Shown here: piece after piece, positions 11,490 to 22,984 of the stretch
Position numbering within the stretch: position 1 is the first letter of the stretch
Layout: each line of letters starts with the position of its first letter
Origin: Atherix ibis
Taxonomy: Eukaryota > Arthropoda > Insecta > Diptera > Athericidae
Direction of reading: 5' to 3'
Assembly (NCBI GenBank): GCA_958298945.1
Contig: OY282605.1
Location: 118,354,267-118,418,266 of the forward strand
DNA length: 64,000 bases
Notes under the pieces: model-generated
Told to the model about the DNA's origin: nothing
Databases searched by the model: none
The model's input: the letters and a program-made list of their open reading frames with translations, nothing else
Program-made: the position numbers and the translations under genes

Positions 11490-11730
11490 CCTTGCTCCGA
11501 TGTTATTTTTACCTTGACAATGCAACATGTAATTGACCATGTGAGAAGATTGGTCCATTTAGAATTATGCCAACACATGATCGAAGATTTGGCCCTGTGA
11601 CTTGTTGATTGTCATAGCGAATGCAGGAATTAATGGAAATTGTCATTAGAATCGCTAGGCTTCAAGTCAATCGTGTATTATTAATCAAGTTTACAGCTCC
11701 TAAAATAGAAGAGATTCCCTGCTGAATATA
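11490..11730 (-). pseudogene. Helitron-type Pif1 helicase fragment
   Basis: Read on the minus strand, one frame gives FPLIPAFAMTINKSQGQIFD, a close match to the conserved C-terminal helicase motif of Pif1-like helicases carried by Helitrons (A-F-A-M-T-I-N-K-S-Q-G-Q). Another frame then gives FSHGQLHVALSR, the following VALSR motif. Upstream, NTRL is also recognisable. One frameshift separates the two motifs. No Helitron ends (5' TC, 3' hairpin-CTRR) were identified, so only the coding trace is called. A host PIF1 pseudogene is the alternative but less likely here. Confidence 0.78.
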
Positions 11731-11870
11731 ATGAAAAAATAGCTAAATCTACTGATCTTTCGGCATGTGCCATTTTTTGAAGATAAAGGTGGTTAATTTA
11801 ACTTTCTTGATTCAATTGTAATGTGCAAATTGAAAACAATTCTAAAAAATCGAAATCAAATGTAGCAGAG

Positions 11871-12690
11871 AAACCTCCAAAGTAATTGCGGATTTTAAAT
11901 AAGAAAAATTCCAAATTTTTACTTAAAAACATAATTTTATTCAATTCGGTATTATCCGTTTTTGTCGATGACCCTTTGCCATCTTTCAGGCAGTGTTATA
12001 ATTCCGTGTTTGTAAAACTTAGAAAAAAAACTGAATTAAATGTGATTTTACATCTTCAGCGTCATTAAAAAATTTACCATTTATAAGGAGTTCTTCATGA
12101 TTGCTCAGTTTGATGAGTTGTTGAACGTACAAGGTGGATATAATCGCTGGGTTTCTTGGTAAAAGTTCAAAATGCAGAATTCCTTTATAATCCCACCAAA
12201 CGGACAGCATAATCTTCTTTTGGTGCATCTCAGAATTAATGTCGTCTGAAGTGGTTCATCTCACATCACCCCCGATCGTTTCCGATTAACGTTGTTGTAA
12301 ACTATCCACTTTTCTTCGCCATTTATCAGTTGTTTCAGAATCCGTTTCGTTGCGTTTCCGGAGAGAATGAATCCGTTTTCGTTTCGTTTCCGGAGCGAAT
12401 CGCAGATGCTAATGCGTTGCGTCAAATGAATTTCCTTAAGCTGATAAATCGAGCTTCTTAACATATCCAAGCTAAAAAAATCACGTCTTGTCCTTCCATT
12501 TTTAAATTTGGATGAAAACAAAACTGAATAGCTAAACGATATTATTTTTTTTTTACCAATTTAAAGGCGGAAGTCCAAACAACAAAAAAACAATATAGGT
12601 TATGTGCTTTAAACACGTTGACATAACAAAAGAATGTGCTAATACCATCTATTGTCCAAAATCCGCAATCACTTAGTTGCCAACCCAATA
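11871..12690 (-). mobile_element. Lineata/cecropia-like mariner remnant L1
   Basis: The right TIR reads, from outside, TTGGGTTGGCAACTAAGTGA (ending about 12690). The left end keeps only AAGTAATTGCGGATTTT. The minus-strand coding trace includes LTQRISICDSLRKRNENGF, GEEKWIVYNNVNRKRS (first catalytic region, with E-E in place of D-E) and IHQKKIMLSVWWDYKGILHF. The region holding the second and third catalytic Asp is deleted, and the element is only about 0.82 kb. The nearest relative in the window is L2 at 14.3 kb. Confidence 0.85.
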
Positions 12691-14271
12691 GTTAAAAAAA
12701 TTCATTTCGATTGTAAGGTGATCCGCTGTGTCGATGGGTTCTTACTGCATGCAATATGTTGATTATTATTATTTAAAAAAACTCACCAAATAATAAATCG
12801 TCATTAACTGATTTTATCCATTTTTGGATAGATGATTGTTTATCAAATCAAAAAATATTCCTTATTATCACTTGTATACAAATTTTAACGTTTTTTTTTT
12901 GAAATTTCATTCGTGAACGTACTTTCTTAACTCTTTCACAATTGGCAGCATGCAATTTTCCAAAAAAAGGCAATTATCTTGACAACAACAGGACCTATAT
13001 TTTGAATACAAACATTTTGTTTATCTTATCATTTTCCTCAAATTTTGTAGTTTTCGTTTTAATTGAGAAAATGTTAAAAAAATAATCTTGAAAATTCAAA
13101 TTTTTTTTGAAACAATATTTCTTTTCTCAAATAGATCTAAATTTTCTTCTTAACATCATCCAGCTATCTTATGGTTACCATTCGTGCTGGATTTTAATGC
13201 CAGCTCTACGTTCAGCATAGATAAATGTCCCAAGAAAATATATCGGATTTAACAATTTATCAAAATAAATTTAGTTTCTATAGTATTTTTAGGTACGGAT
13301 TATTTTATTTTGATGTTATTATTCTAGCCTTGTGTTCATCTCACAAAAGTTGTCAAATTCGCACTTTGTTTACCTGGTACCAATGTGGCTACGGAAAAAG
13401 AAAATTTTCAAGTATTAATAATTTCTGGACAGCAGATCAATGGTTATAACAAAGTCCAATTTCGATTATAAGACTTGTGAATACTTCAAGGTACAGATAG
13501 AAAATTGCGATGAAATTCTTATAATTGTACATACCGTTGCAAAATATTCTTAATTTCAATATATTTTTATTGCATTTATATTTGTTTCATTGTGCGTTTT
13601 TTTTTTACATAAATGTCTCGGATTTTACCGCAGAAAAAAATGGTAACCTTTAAGCTATTTTGAAGGGTTTTATCAAAAAATGTAAGTCTTATTACAGACA
13701 AAAAAGGCTTTTATATATATTATAACAAAAATAATTCCTTAATTATTCAAAAATTAAATGTTATATTGTGAATTTCGACTTGTTCCAAATGTCTATGATG
13801 ATCTGCTTTATCTCAAATGTTAATTACGAGTAGCACTGCATTACCCACATACCATACGTTGCCATTTTAGTGCTGCTCTACTGACGGATGCATATTTTCT
13901 GGTTCAGCACGTAAGCACATCAGAACACTGGCTATTCGGTTCGGTGCTGACAATAATGAAATTGCATAAAAAAATCTACAAACCAAAACCGATGAGAATG
14001 ACTGTGTGATTCTGTTAAAAGAAAACCTTATTAATTAACTGAAAAATAAATTATCAACTGGAAATGTAATTAAATTATTCTATTTTGACACTTTAAAATT
14101 GATTAAATCAAAAATGAATGAATTTAATTAAAATCAACAATGAGAATAATACTCATTAAAATGGTTGAATTTTTTGCTGAAAAAAAATCACATATATTTT
14201 TTAGTTTTTTTAATAAACAAAGTGTCTAGATTAATTTTTAATTAAAGTAAATAACTTGTTCTGATTTATCA
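12691..14271. other. Intervening AT-rich sequence
   Basis: No coding family, repeat array or RNA gene is recognised. The ORF at 13225-13449 shows no motif I know. Confidence 0.5.
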
Positions 14272-15401
14272 TATTGGGTTGATGCAAAAGTTATGACTGT
14301 TTTTTTTTACATATACAATTAAACATTTTTTTTTAGATTTGTATTATTTATTTAATCAACTTATTAATACCATTAGTGTAAAATTCCGTGGATTTTGATG
14401 CGAAAAATGTAGTAAGGGATGTTTTTACCTGCTCTATTGTATCAAATTTTTTGTCATTTAAAAAATTTTGCAGTGATCGGAATAAACGAAAATCGGAAGG
14501 AGCAAGATCTGGAGAATACGGTGAATGCTTGTGTTGGGTCATCATAGCCACATGTGGTCGCGCGTTGGCGTGATGAAACACTACCCCTTTTCTGTTTACC
14601 AATTCTGGTCTATCCTTTTGAAGGGTGATGTTTAATTTGGATAATTGCTGACAATATCGTTCTGCTGTAATTGTCTGATTGCGTTCCAACAGTTCAAAAT
14701 ACACAATACCCTTACAATCTCACCAAACGCAAAGCACTACTTTTTTTTGATGGATTTCGGCTTTCGAAGTTGTTAATGGGGCTTGTCCAGGTATAGCCCA
14801 ATATCTTTTTCTTGTCACGTTGTTGTACACGACCCATTTCTCATCTCCCGTTACCAAACGATGCAAAAAAGGTTCATGTTTTTGTCTCGCACTCAAAGCA
14901 ACGCACGTTGAAACACGATCCAATAAATTGGCAGCCATACAACCATACGCTTCAAATGCCTTAATACGGTTGTATGGTTGACTCCCATCATCGACGCGAT
15001 CTCCCTGGTGGTAAGACGTGGATTGGTGTCAATTATGACTTTTAACTTGTCCTCATCAGACTTCAATGACCGCCCGGTACGTGGTTTATCAATTAGTGAA
15101 AAATCCCCAGATCGGAATTTTGTAAACCATCTTCGTACCTGTCGAACTTTGATAGCATCGCTCCATACACTTCGAAAATGTTTTTGGTTGCCTCACTCGC
15201 GGTATTCCCTTTACGGAATTCATAAATTAAACAAATGCACTTTATCGACCGACATTTTGAAAAACAAATACAAGGGCTCTTCACTGTACTCTGGCCAGGC
15301 CAAAACTGAATAGAAAGTTGAGGGAAAGCATCCTTTCTGAAGAAAAATTTTTTTTACCTAGGATTATAAAAAACGGTCATAACTTTTGCATTAACCCAAT
15401 A
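14272..15401 (-). mobile_element. Lineata/cecropia-like mariner L2 with clear TIRs
   Basis: The TIRs are TATTGGGTTGATGCAAAAGT on the left and its near-exact complement on the right, extending through TTATGAC(T/C)GTTTTT. Both ends close on TA. The length is about 1.13 kb. It carries one minus-strand transposase pseudogene. Confidence 0.93.
14348..15255 (-). pseudogene. Mariner transposase pseudogene (in L2), second catalytic Asp replaced by Ala
   Basis: Starts MSVDKVHLFNLFREFRKGNT. The HTH trace is followed by RVSTCVALSARQKHEPFLHR, then TGDEKWVVYNNVTRK (first Asp present) and IHQKKVVLCVW. The second catalytic motif reads FHHANARPHVA, so the Asp of HHDNARPH is now Ala. The spacer to [10 protein letters not shown] is also shortened (MMTQ joins HKHSPYSPD). 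Frameshifts or stops separate the N-terminal, central and C-terminal parts. It cannot be catalytically active. Confidence 0.88.
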
Positions 15402-15452
15402 TAATATTATTATAATTTATTACGGATAGTTAATAATTGAAATAAAAATTGG

Positions 15453-16370
15453 GTGATTTTTATTTTTAAAATTTTTACAGATATTTAGAACTACACATAG
15501 TAATAGGCAGATTAGAATATTTAGTTTTGAAGTTTCTCCAATGAATATTTAACATCCATTGAAGTTTCTCCAGCTAGCGTGTGCTTATGTTGAGTCTTAG
15601 TATTTTAGTAAATCACGCGACCAGTGACGCTTAAGTTTTCGATGGGTGTTTTTTCGGAAAGAAAGTGGAGGCTATTTTTTGAACATGGGGATTAATATGA
15701 AACTTTTTACAACGATGAATAATATTATTTCGAACATGAAAGCGAACGTCAATAATTGTACAGGGTATTTTTAATTGAAGGTATTAGATTCGAAGGGGGA
15801 ATTGGAAGGCTTAGTGGAGCCCCATAGTTCCAGTCCGTAAGTCCAGATAGGTTTCAGTAGAGTTTTGTATAAAAGTACTTTGCTGGCTATAGTAACTAGA
15901 AGTCGAAGTAGTTGTATGTTAAGTGTCGTTTTTTAGTTCTTGTTTTTTATGTCTCGGACTATTTCTTGATATAAGTCAAGTTTTTCATAGAGTTTGGCAC
16001 CCGGGCTTACTCTGGAAACTCAAGATGATCCTTCCTTCTACCAATTTTCTAGTTCTAAGATCATTACTTTCTAACAGGCACTTCCTCCAAGTAAACAAAT
16101 CCAATGAACTCTCCAATATGTCTTCGATATTGGCTGGTGTTCTACAGGGAAGCTTCTTGGGCCATCCTCTACATCATTTATACATACGATATCCCAATCC
16201 GCCCTAATACCTTCTTTTCTACATACGCCGATGATTCAGTCTGCCTTGCATCTAGCGAAAATTCCCAACATGCTTTCGAAATTCTCCAAACCCAATTTGA
16301 AACTCTTTAGAACTAGTTTTACCAGGTGGAGAGTAAAAGTTAATGGTGGCACCTTTTTTGTCGGCATTAA
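15453..16370. mobile_element. Jockey-type retrotransposon copy J2 with 5' inversion
   Basis: The left part (15453 to about 15930) is the 3' end in minus orientation: SKVLLYKTLLKPIWTYGLEL, then LKRHWSRDLLKY, then a 3' UTR matching that of J1. The right part (about 15948-16370) is the upstream RT region in plus orientation: LFLDISQVFHRVWHPGLLWK, GVLQGSFLGH and TYADDSVCLASS. The 5' boundaries of both segments meet in the middle. That is the arrangement expected from twin priming during target-primed reverse transcription. YADD is retained, but the reading frames are broken. Confidence 0.87.
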
Positions 16371-17929
16371 TTTATGCGTCAAACGAATTATCTCAAAATT
16401 TTGCTTCAAAAACTTTTTATTTTTTCCTGGAAATCATCGGTGTGTAAAAAAATAAATGCAATAGTTCAAGTTTCTGAAGACAGGATCCTATTACAAAAGT
16501 GCTGAAGCTTCTGTAGGTGATCTGCGTTTTCAAAGAATTGAGTCAATCGAAAAAAGAATGCTTGTTAAAAAAGATGTGGATCAAAAATATTGGCCTGATG
16601 ATAATTGGTTGAGTTTTCTCAAATGAATATAATTATTACCCCAATGAGAGTCTCGTTTTGCAACTTTTATGAATCAAATTCGTTGGACCAGCTTTGACAC
16701 TTTTCGATTCTTTAAAATACGTCGATAGGTGGTTAATCTGAGGAAGAAATTCTGCCAGATGAGAAGTGGGCAAAACTTTGGAAGTCTCTCTATAAATTTT
16801 TATTGAATTATATGATATTTTTACAATTTTATTTTACATTTTAGTCATTAGTTGTGCATTTGTATTTGTTTTTTTTTTTTTTTAAATTTCAAATGTGACA
16901 TGTTTAAAATAAAAAAATAATATTGATAAATTTTGTTTAATTTCTTATAAATAAAAAAATAATATGCACTACTTCGGGACTTATGAAAAGATACTTTTAA
17001 ATTTCATTTAAATTATATTTGAATAAAATTTTTTCTAGAAAAAAAACTTGACAAAAAGTGCGTTTCGGCATTTTTATTTTTCAACAAAACAAAACACCCG
17101 GTTTATAACTATTCGTTAACGTACGCTAAATATCTAATGTGATATTCTCCATAATCGTTAAAAAATTTAATAAAAAAAAGAATTCAATAAAAATGTTAAC
17201 TGTCATACTCAGATGGTGGAAATGTGAAAAGATTAAAGGAGTAAAGTATATTCACGAATATTAGCTATTTTAAATACAGTCACAGTCTTCGTTCACATTT
17301 TATCTGACGACAATAAAGGGTAAATATTTTCATATCCTGTACACTCGTCAATGTAATGTTTTTTATTTTTATTATTTTTATTATTATTAAATTTTTTAAG
17401 GGTTATTCAAATAATAAAAACCTTTAAGAGTTTATGGTTTTTTTTGTCTTTCTTGATGTGTGATTTTACATTTCTTTACCATAATTTTATGTTTGCAATA
17501 AAAATATTACGAAAAATTACAAACAAATATATTTTCGAAAGTATTTTATTTATGTTTATGTTTAGATTAAATGAAAATGTATATTTTGAGATCCATACTT
17601 ATGCGTCCTAAAAGAAATATTTTCGATTTTGTTTTTTTTTGTAAATGATTTTTTTCGGTAAATCTAATTAATTGATTTCTTATTTAAAAAGCATAAAATA
17701 TATCCTTTCTAATAGTAATAATTGGGGATTTTTGCAAGAAGTTTCTGTAAAGATCTTTGGCAGTTAAAAAGATTTTTCCAATTTATGATATTTGAAATTA
17801 AAGTTGAATAAAATATGATGAAATTATGATGTCATTAGATTGTCTAGACCGATAAAAGACTTCTTGCAGGATTTGATCCTTTTAAGGTAATTTTTAATTC
17901 CTGTAATTAAATTCCTTTTAATTCATGTA
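16371..17929. other. Intervening AT-rich sequence with two unassigned peptide-like stretches
   Basis: A plus-strand open stretch at 16465-16626 reads ...SYYKSAEASVGDLRFQRIES... and ends DDNWLSFLK before a stop. A later short stretch near 16745-16800 reads EEEILPDEKWAKLWKSLYKF. Both look protein-like, but I cannot assign them. They may be further transposon debris. The rest is AT-rich. Confidence 0.3.
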
Positions 17930-18418
17930 AAGGACCTGTAATTCAGCCATTCCTCGATCGATATTAATTTTGAAATACTTTTAAGTTTGAGAAATGTTCG
18001 ATTAATCACTGTCTTTCGCATAGCCTCACAAGGAAAAGTCCAACGGCGTCAAATTGTACGATCTTGTGGGAGTTGAATTATTGCCATAATTACGCGTTCT
18101 AGGAACTAGTCTAGATTAAAATCTTCAAGTTCACATAAAATATAGTCGGTTCATCTTCATTTTCAAAGGAATACAGATCAGTGACTCCTTCGAAGCAAAA
18201 TGCACAACAGAGAGTCACTGTCTTTCAGTTATTTGCGGATTTTTAAAGCCGCATATTTTGCTTATTAGCATATCAGCTGGGTGAGAAAAAAAATAAAATC
18301 TTGCACAAAACTTGGCTACTTTTTTTTTTGGTGCAATATTATTTTTTCGATCTGAATTTCGTTTAAAAAAAAATATTTACAAATTTAACGCATTGTCTAA
18401 TAATAAAATGTCGTAACT

Positions 18419-19697
18419 TATCAGGTGTTGTAATTAATTCGTAGCGTTTTTTTGCAAAGTTTCGTGGTTTGTTATGACAGTATCATTACAGAAGCGTTAT
18501 TCAAAGTATTGTCCTTCGTTATCCACTACTTTTTGCCATCCTTCAGGTAAAGCTCGGATACCGCGTCGAAAAAATTCTTCTTCTTTAGATTCGATGAAAG
18601 AATCGATCCAATTTTTGGTCATTTCGTAGTTATCGAAGTGCTGCTCTGACAAGCCATGCGCCATGGATCGAAACAAATGATAATCAGATGGGGCAATTTC
18701 TGGTGAATAAGGCGGGTGAGGCAGAACTTCCCATTTCAGCGTTTTTAAATAAGTTTTCACGACTTTCGCAACATGGGGTGATGCATTGTCGTGGAGCAAA
18801 ATTACTTTGTCGTGTCGATCTTTATATTGCGGCCGCTTTTCTTGTAATGCTCTGTTCAAACGCATCAATTGTCGTCTGTATACGTCCCCAGTGATGGTTG
18901 CACCCGGTTGGAGGAGCTCATAATAAATAACACCCAGCTGATCCCACCAAATACACAGTAAGATCTTCTTTCCATGAATATTCGACGTGGGGGACGATGT
19001 CGATTCATGACCGGGCAAGCCACACGATTTTCTGCGTTTGGGATTGTCGTAGAGTACCCACTTCTCGTCACCAATGACGATTCGATGCAGAAATGCCTTC
19101 CTTGCCTGCCGTTGGAGAAGAATCTCACAGGTGACTAAACGCCGTTCGACGTCCCTTGGCTTCAACTCATGTGGAACCCACCATTCCTATGGCTTTCAGG
19201 CGTTTTCCGACCGACGAAAAGTCGACTCCAAGCGATGTGGACAACTCCCGGAGTGTTTGGCACGGGTCTTCATCGAGCACCATCACCAAATCTTCATCTT
19301 CGAACTTTTTCGGCTGTCCGGGACGTTCCATGTCTTCCAAATCAAAATTTCCATTTTTAAACCGCGCAAACCACTTTCTGCAAGTTTGCTCAGCAAGAGC
19401 ATGTTCGCCGTAAACATCCTCTAAAATACGATAACTTTCCGCGGAACTTTTCTTCATGTTGAAGTAATAGAGCAACACTCCCCGCAAAAACGATTTTTCA
19501 GGCACGAACTTCGACATGTTTGACACTGCACAACAAGTGCTACTGACACTATAACAAAAAAATGTCATATAGTGGAAAAGTTGCGTTATGTCAGTGGCTT
19601 CTGGGAGAATATTTACTTTTGTATGTGTGACTTTTGTAAAACGCTACGAAAACGCCATCTTTTGTAAAACGCTACGAATTAATTCCAACACCTGGTA
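18419..19697 (-). mobile_element. Mos1-related mariner V1, nearly intact, nested in D2
   Basis: The TIRs read CAGGTGTTGTAATTAATTCG on the left and, from the right end, CCAGGTGTTGGAATTAATTC. Both continue into GTAGCGTTTT and are flanked by TA. The length is 1,279 bp. A partial second copy of the inner TIR (AAAACGCTACGAA) lies just inside the right end. The single minus-strand gene is one frameshift from open. Confidence 0.93.
18497..19517 (-). pseudogene. Mariner transposase, one frameshift from intact (in V1)
   Basis: Starts MSKFVPEKSFLRGVLLYYFN. It has the two-part HTH DNA-binding domain (ESYRILEDVYGEHALAEQTC; then EDEDLVMVLDEDPCQTLREL). The frame shifts just before the HELKPRDVERR linker. 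The C-terminal 222 codons are open: first Asp in IGDEKWVLYDNPKRRKS, second in LLHDNASPHV, third in [13 protein letters not shown] exactly 34 residues later. It ends EGWQKVVDNEGQYFE. All three catalytic aspartates are present, although the usual PDL is PEI. The group is mauritiana-related by its GKKILLCIWWDQ and WEVLPHPPYSP motifs; vertumnana-like is possible. Confidence 0.9.
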
Positions 19698-20708
19698 TTT
19701 AAATAAATACCATCTCTTACATGACATTTATATTTGACAGCTGTCAAATGAGAGGGTCTGCACTTTTCGAATAATAAAATGGATAACTCGATAGTATGTT
19801 CGCCATTTAGTTAAAAATTGAAATTTTTATTAGTAATTTGGACGGAATATTTACTACGCAAACTGCATAAGTTCTGAAATAACTTTAAAATTTTAAACAA
19901 AATTCAGATCTTTCGAAAACAAATTTAAAAGTTTATTAACAATTTTCAATTAATAGACGAAAATGCAATTATGATCGGTTCAAATTGAATAAAGAGCAAT
20001 TCAATGTAAGCATTTGTTGTACGTGATGAAAACTGGTGACGAAAGTTGCCGCAACAGGAGTTGAAAGTAGAGAAAAATTCTAGGGGAGGACACTCACAGT
20101 TGCAAAAATAACTGTTGCAATAATAGAGGCATCGGAAATGAATACCAGTTTTTTTTAACTGGTTGCTACTCAGAGCAGTTTAAGGTAGAGTAACAAGGAT
20201 TGTTAAGTAATTAGTTATCCTCTCAAGTACTAAATTCCATTGCATGCATAATCGCCAGCAGTCTATTATAAGATTTTGTTTTCATCGTCCACGTGCAGAT
20301 AACATTAATAAATCTTTTGAGATCAAAATCAAAGTGGAGGAAGTACAACCGGCGGCAATCCACCCTCCGTATTGATATTAGTTATAAAATAATAGCTTCA
20401 ACTAGAGCTAAAGGGTTTTATTCCAAAGGCATACGGAGCTGATATAGAAGAGCACTTGCCAACGGTACAAGATAATCGAAACCGCAACATGTTAACCCCA
20501 CTTTTTTTTTTAAGGTTAGGGAGAAACTTTGATGTACTCTACTTTGTGATGCTGCTTAAATCTACCCTCTCTTCTGGGACTACATATTTGTTCCAATAAA
20601 AAATGGAAATTATATGATAGCGTGCTTCTTCGTCCTCACAGATGGAGTGTGGTTGTACGTTCTAAAAGCAACCGGTAAATGGGTGACATTCTTTTATTCT
20701 TTGAAATC

Positions 20709-20739
20709 TATAAAAAGTATAGAGGGGTTGTGTTCAATC
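20709..20739 (+). promoter_or_regulatory. Candidate TATA-box and initiator pair
   Basis: TATAAAA at 20709-20715 is followed about 27 bases later by TTCAATC, close to the insect initiator (TCAKTY) with one mismatch. Spacing is right for an RNA polymerase II core promoter. A good splice donor (AAG|GTAAGA) lies downstream at 21092/21093, so 20737-21092 could be a first exon. AT-rich DNA produces TATA boxes by chance, so this is weak. Confidence 0.25.
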
Positions 20740-20892
20740 TTTTTTATACGGCTCGTTCTTGTCTCTTCGTGAAATTTGAAAGTACAAAAGAAAAAGAAAA
20801 ACCAACGAACTGAAAAAGGAGCTAAGTTGTTATACAGTCAAAACGATAGTGTGTGGTAGTTTGTGGATAATAATATAAATGGTGGTGATGGA

Positions 20893-21057
20893 ATGAAGGA
20901 AAGTACAGAGAATACAATCTCCCAGGATCAAAGAAGTGAATGTGTCAAAAGCAGAGACACATGCTTTGCATTGATTTCTATCATCCCTTTTGTGGTTGGT
21001 GTTTTCTGCCTTTTCTTTAATATTATGCTCGTATTATTTTGTTTGTATAGAAAATAA
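20893..21057 (+). CDS. Possible small membrane peptide (54 codons), unrecognised
   Basis: From the ATG at 20893 the frame reads MKESTENTISQDQRSECVKS, then a strongly hydrophobic stretch (ALISIIPFVVGVFCLFF, continuing to LFCLYRK), then a stop. This is a plausible single-pass membrane segment with a basic tail. A five-codon upstream ORF begins at 20879. It lies about 155 bases downstream of a TATA/initiator pair and ends before a good splice donor, so it could equally be an upstream ORF inside a 5' leader exon. I know no homologue. Confidence 0.2.
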   Translation: MKESTENTISQDQRSECVKSRDTCFALISIIPFVVGVFCLFFNIMLVLFCLYRK

Positions 21058-22377
21058 ATGTTAATCTTGAAAAGGTAAAGGTAGAAATAAAGGTAAGAGA
21101 TGATATCCTTGCCAGAATACCCTATCAACATAATCATCCTTTATGATTTCTTTTTGTGCCATATAACAACGTGTCGTGTCGTGTGCCAATCTGTATATAT
21201 GTACATCCTTTAATGATACACCATTGCCGATATTATATTGTTGTTGTTGTTGTTGGCTGTTATATCTTTTCCTACAGTCTATCCTGTAGAAAATTATTTT
21301 TTTCTGTCACTTCCACATTGTGGCCCTCTTTCTGATTTTGCTGGCTTTTGTTAACTGAGAACGTTTCGGCGTTTACAGTCACAACGTATTATATTCAATA
21401 AGGTTAACAAATGCTCAACCATCTAAACCCCTTAAACGATAAAGGGCGGCACACCCGATTATCTTCATATTCTATTCGCTAATGTATGTAAGAATCTTTC
21501 CATTTACATGTAAGGATTTTCCTAAACAACAACAAAAAAATTGTATAAAAAAAATAAAAGTCAACGAATAAAAAGGATATTGCGAAAAAGGTCTATGGTT
21601 GAGAGAACGGAATTCCATGGTTCTAAATTGCATCTATAAAAACCGATATTACATAAACCGAAATCAAATAGTAAAAATTGAGGATTATAGTTAAGAAAGA
21701 GGAATTTAAAAGGATTAAATTTATTCCTCAAAAGGTTATCGTAACATTTGTAGGTGAAAAAAGCTCTAATCTCATATTTTATAGTAATATTGTACAAATA
21801 GAGAGAACTTTATATGAAATAATCAGGAAAATTATTTGCGGCCTACTTTTTTCGTTTTTCTGTTAATTTTTTTTCTCAAGCCGAAAATGTTAAGGGTAAA
21901 CTATGAATTATGCGTAGTCCTAGGAAATTGTGAAATGGAACCAAATAATAAAAAAAAGAAACAGAAATTTATACAAAATTATGATACGTTTAGATAATGA
22001 ATATGTATGAGTTGGTTTTTTTTAGAAAAATATATCATGAATATGGAAGTTGGTTAGTGTGGGGGTAGTTACTTAAAACGATCGATTCACAGGTTTACGC
22101 AATTTTCGTATTCAGTCCATTCTCATAGCCAATTCAGGTATGAAATTTCTTATAGCCATGAATATCATGATTTACAAACATTATTCCAGTCTAAATTTTT
22201 TTCATTTTATACGTACACGTATATGAACATATATTTTTCATAATCCCTCGGTTTGGGGGGGGGTGTTTACTTTTTTGATCAAATTTTTTATTTTTTTTAT
22301 TTTTGAAATAAGGATATTAATGTTTGAGTATAAAAAAATCATATTTATTGAAAAGTTATTCTCAAGTAGTGCGCACA

Positions 22378-22910
22378 TACACTAGAGGCCAAAATTATTC
22401 GACCACTTTGGTTTTTAAGAGAAAATTAAAAAAAAAATTATAAGCAAAAAAGAAGTTTTTTTTTTAAATTATATTAATTTTAAACTTATTAATGGAAAAA
22501 AAATATTACTTTTTTATTTATTGTTATCAATTTTAAAATGTAATTTTTTTGAAAAAAGGGTTAAAATGTTGGTTTTTTGTCGATAAAAGCTTGTTTGTTT
22601 TCGTGATGAAACGTTGTTTGTACGATTCTAGGCATTCGATCTATGATTTTTTTTTACAGTATTCTTTGAAATACAGTTCCACCATTGCAAAATGTCCTCT
22701 TACAAGTTTTTTTTTTGTTTTTGGTGGGTGCCCCCGTACTCTTCCCTCCTGCCAAACTTCTATGGGGTTGAAATCGGGTGATTGTTTTTTATTTTGTAAA
22801 AAATTTGTACATAATTTTTGAATTATATTTAAGACCGTTGTTCTGCTCTATAACGAATTGATCACCAACTTATTAAAGTTATGTTGTAATTAAAGTATTA
22901 GTCTCTAAAA
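22378..22910 (-). mobile_element. Tc1-like element remnant T1 (3' half)
   Basis: The left end carries a Tc1-type tip (GAGGCCAAAATTATTCGACC). Minus-strand coding traces include EQNNGLKYNSK, a decayed form of QDNDPKHTSK in which the catalytic Asp has become Asn, and SPDFNPIEVW, the Tc1 motif with the third catalytic Glu. Then come HPPKTKKK and KEYCKKK. Several frameshifts occur. The right side ends exactly where mariner M2 begins (22911), so M2 may have inserted into it, but I could not find the upstream half of the Tc1 element beyond M2. Confidence 0.75.
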
Positions 22911-22984
22911 TACCAGGTGTATAAGCTTAAATCCGCTGTTTTTTTTATTTTAAAAAAAATACGTTTTTTTCCATAGAAAGCAAA

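Larger units (their letters stand above)
17930..19775 (-). mobile_element. Rosa-like Tc1/mariner element D2, split by mariner V1
   Basis: The 5' end lies at about 19775-19698: TTCGAAAAGTGCAGACCCTC then TCATTTGACAGCTGTCAAA, the D-family leader. After V1 (18419-19697) the leader resumes with GACATTTTATTATTAG. The coding traces follow: GFKNPQITE, VTLCCAFCFEGVTDLYSFEN, and TRSYNLTPLDFS (the PRS-DLTPLD motif holding the third catalytic Asp). Stops and frameshifts are frequent. Joining both flanks reproduces the uninterrupted leader seen in the copy at 60.5 kb, so V1 is a later insertion. Confidence 0.78.
19776..22377. other. Intervening sequence with (TTG)n and a candidate promoter
   Basis: A TTG trinucleotide run lies at about 21238-21257, and a G-run at about 22255-22263. 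A candidate TATA promoter and small ORF inside it are listed separately. Nothing else is recognised. Confidence 0.45.

Noticed and set aside
22255..22263. G-run as a G-quadruplex
   Set aside because: A single run of nine G without further runs nearby; not enough for a stable intramolecular structure.
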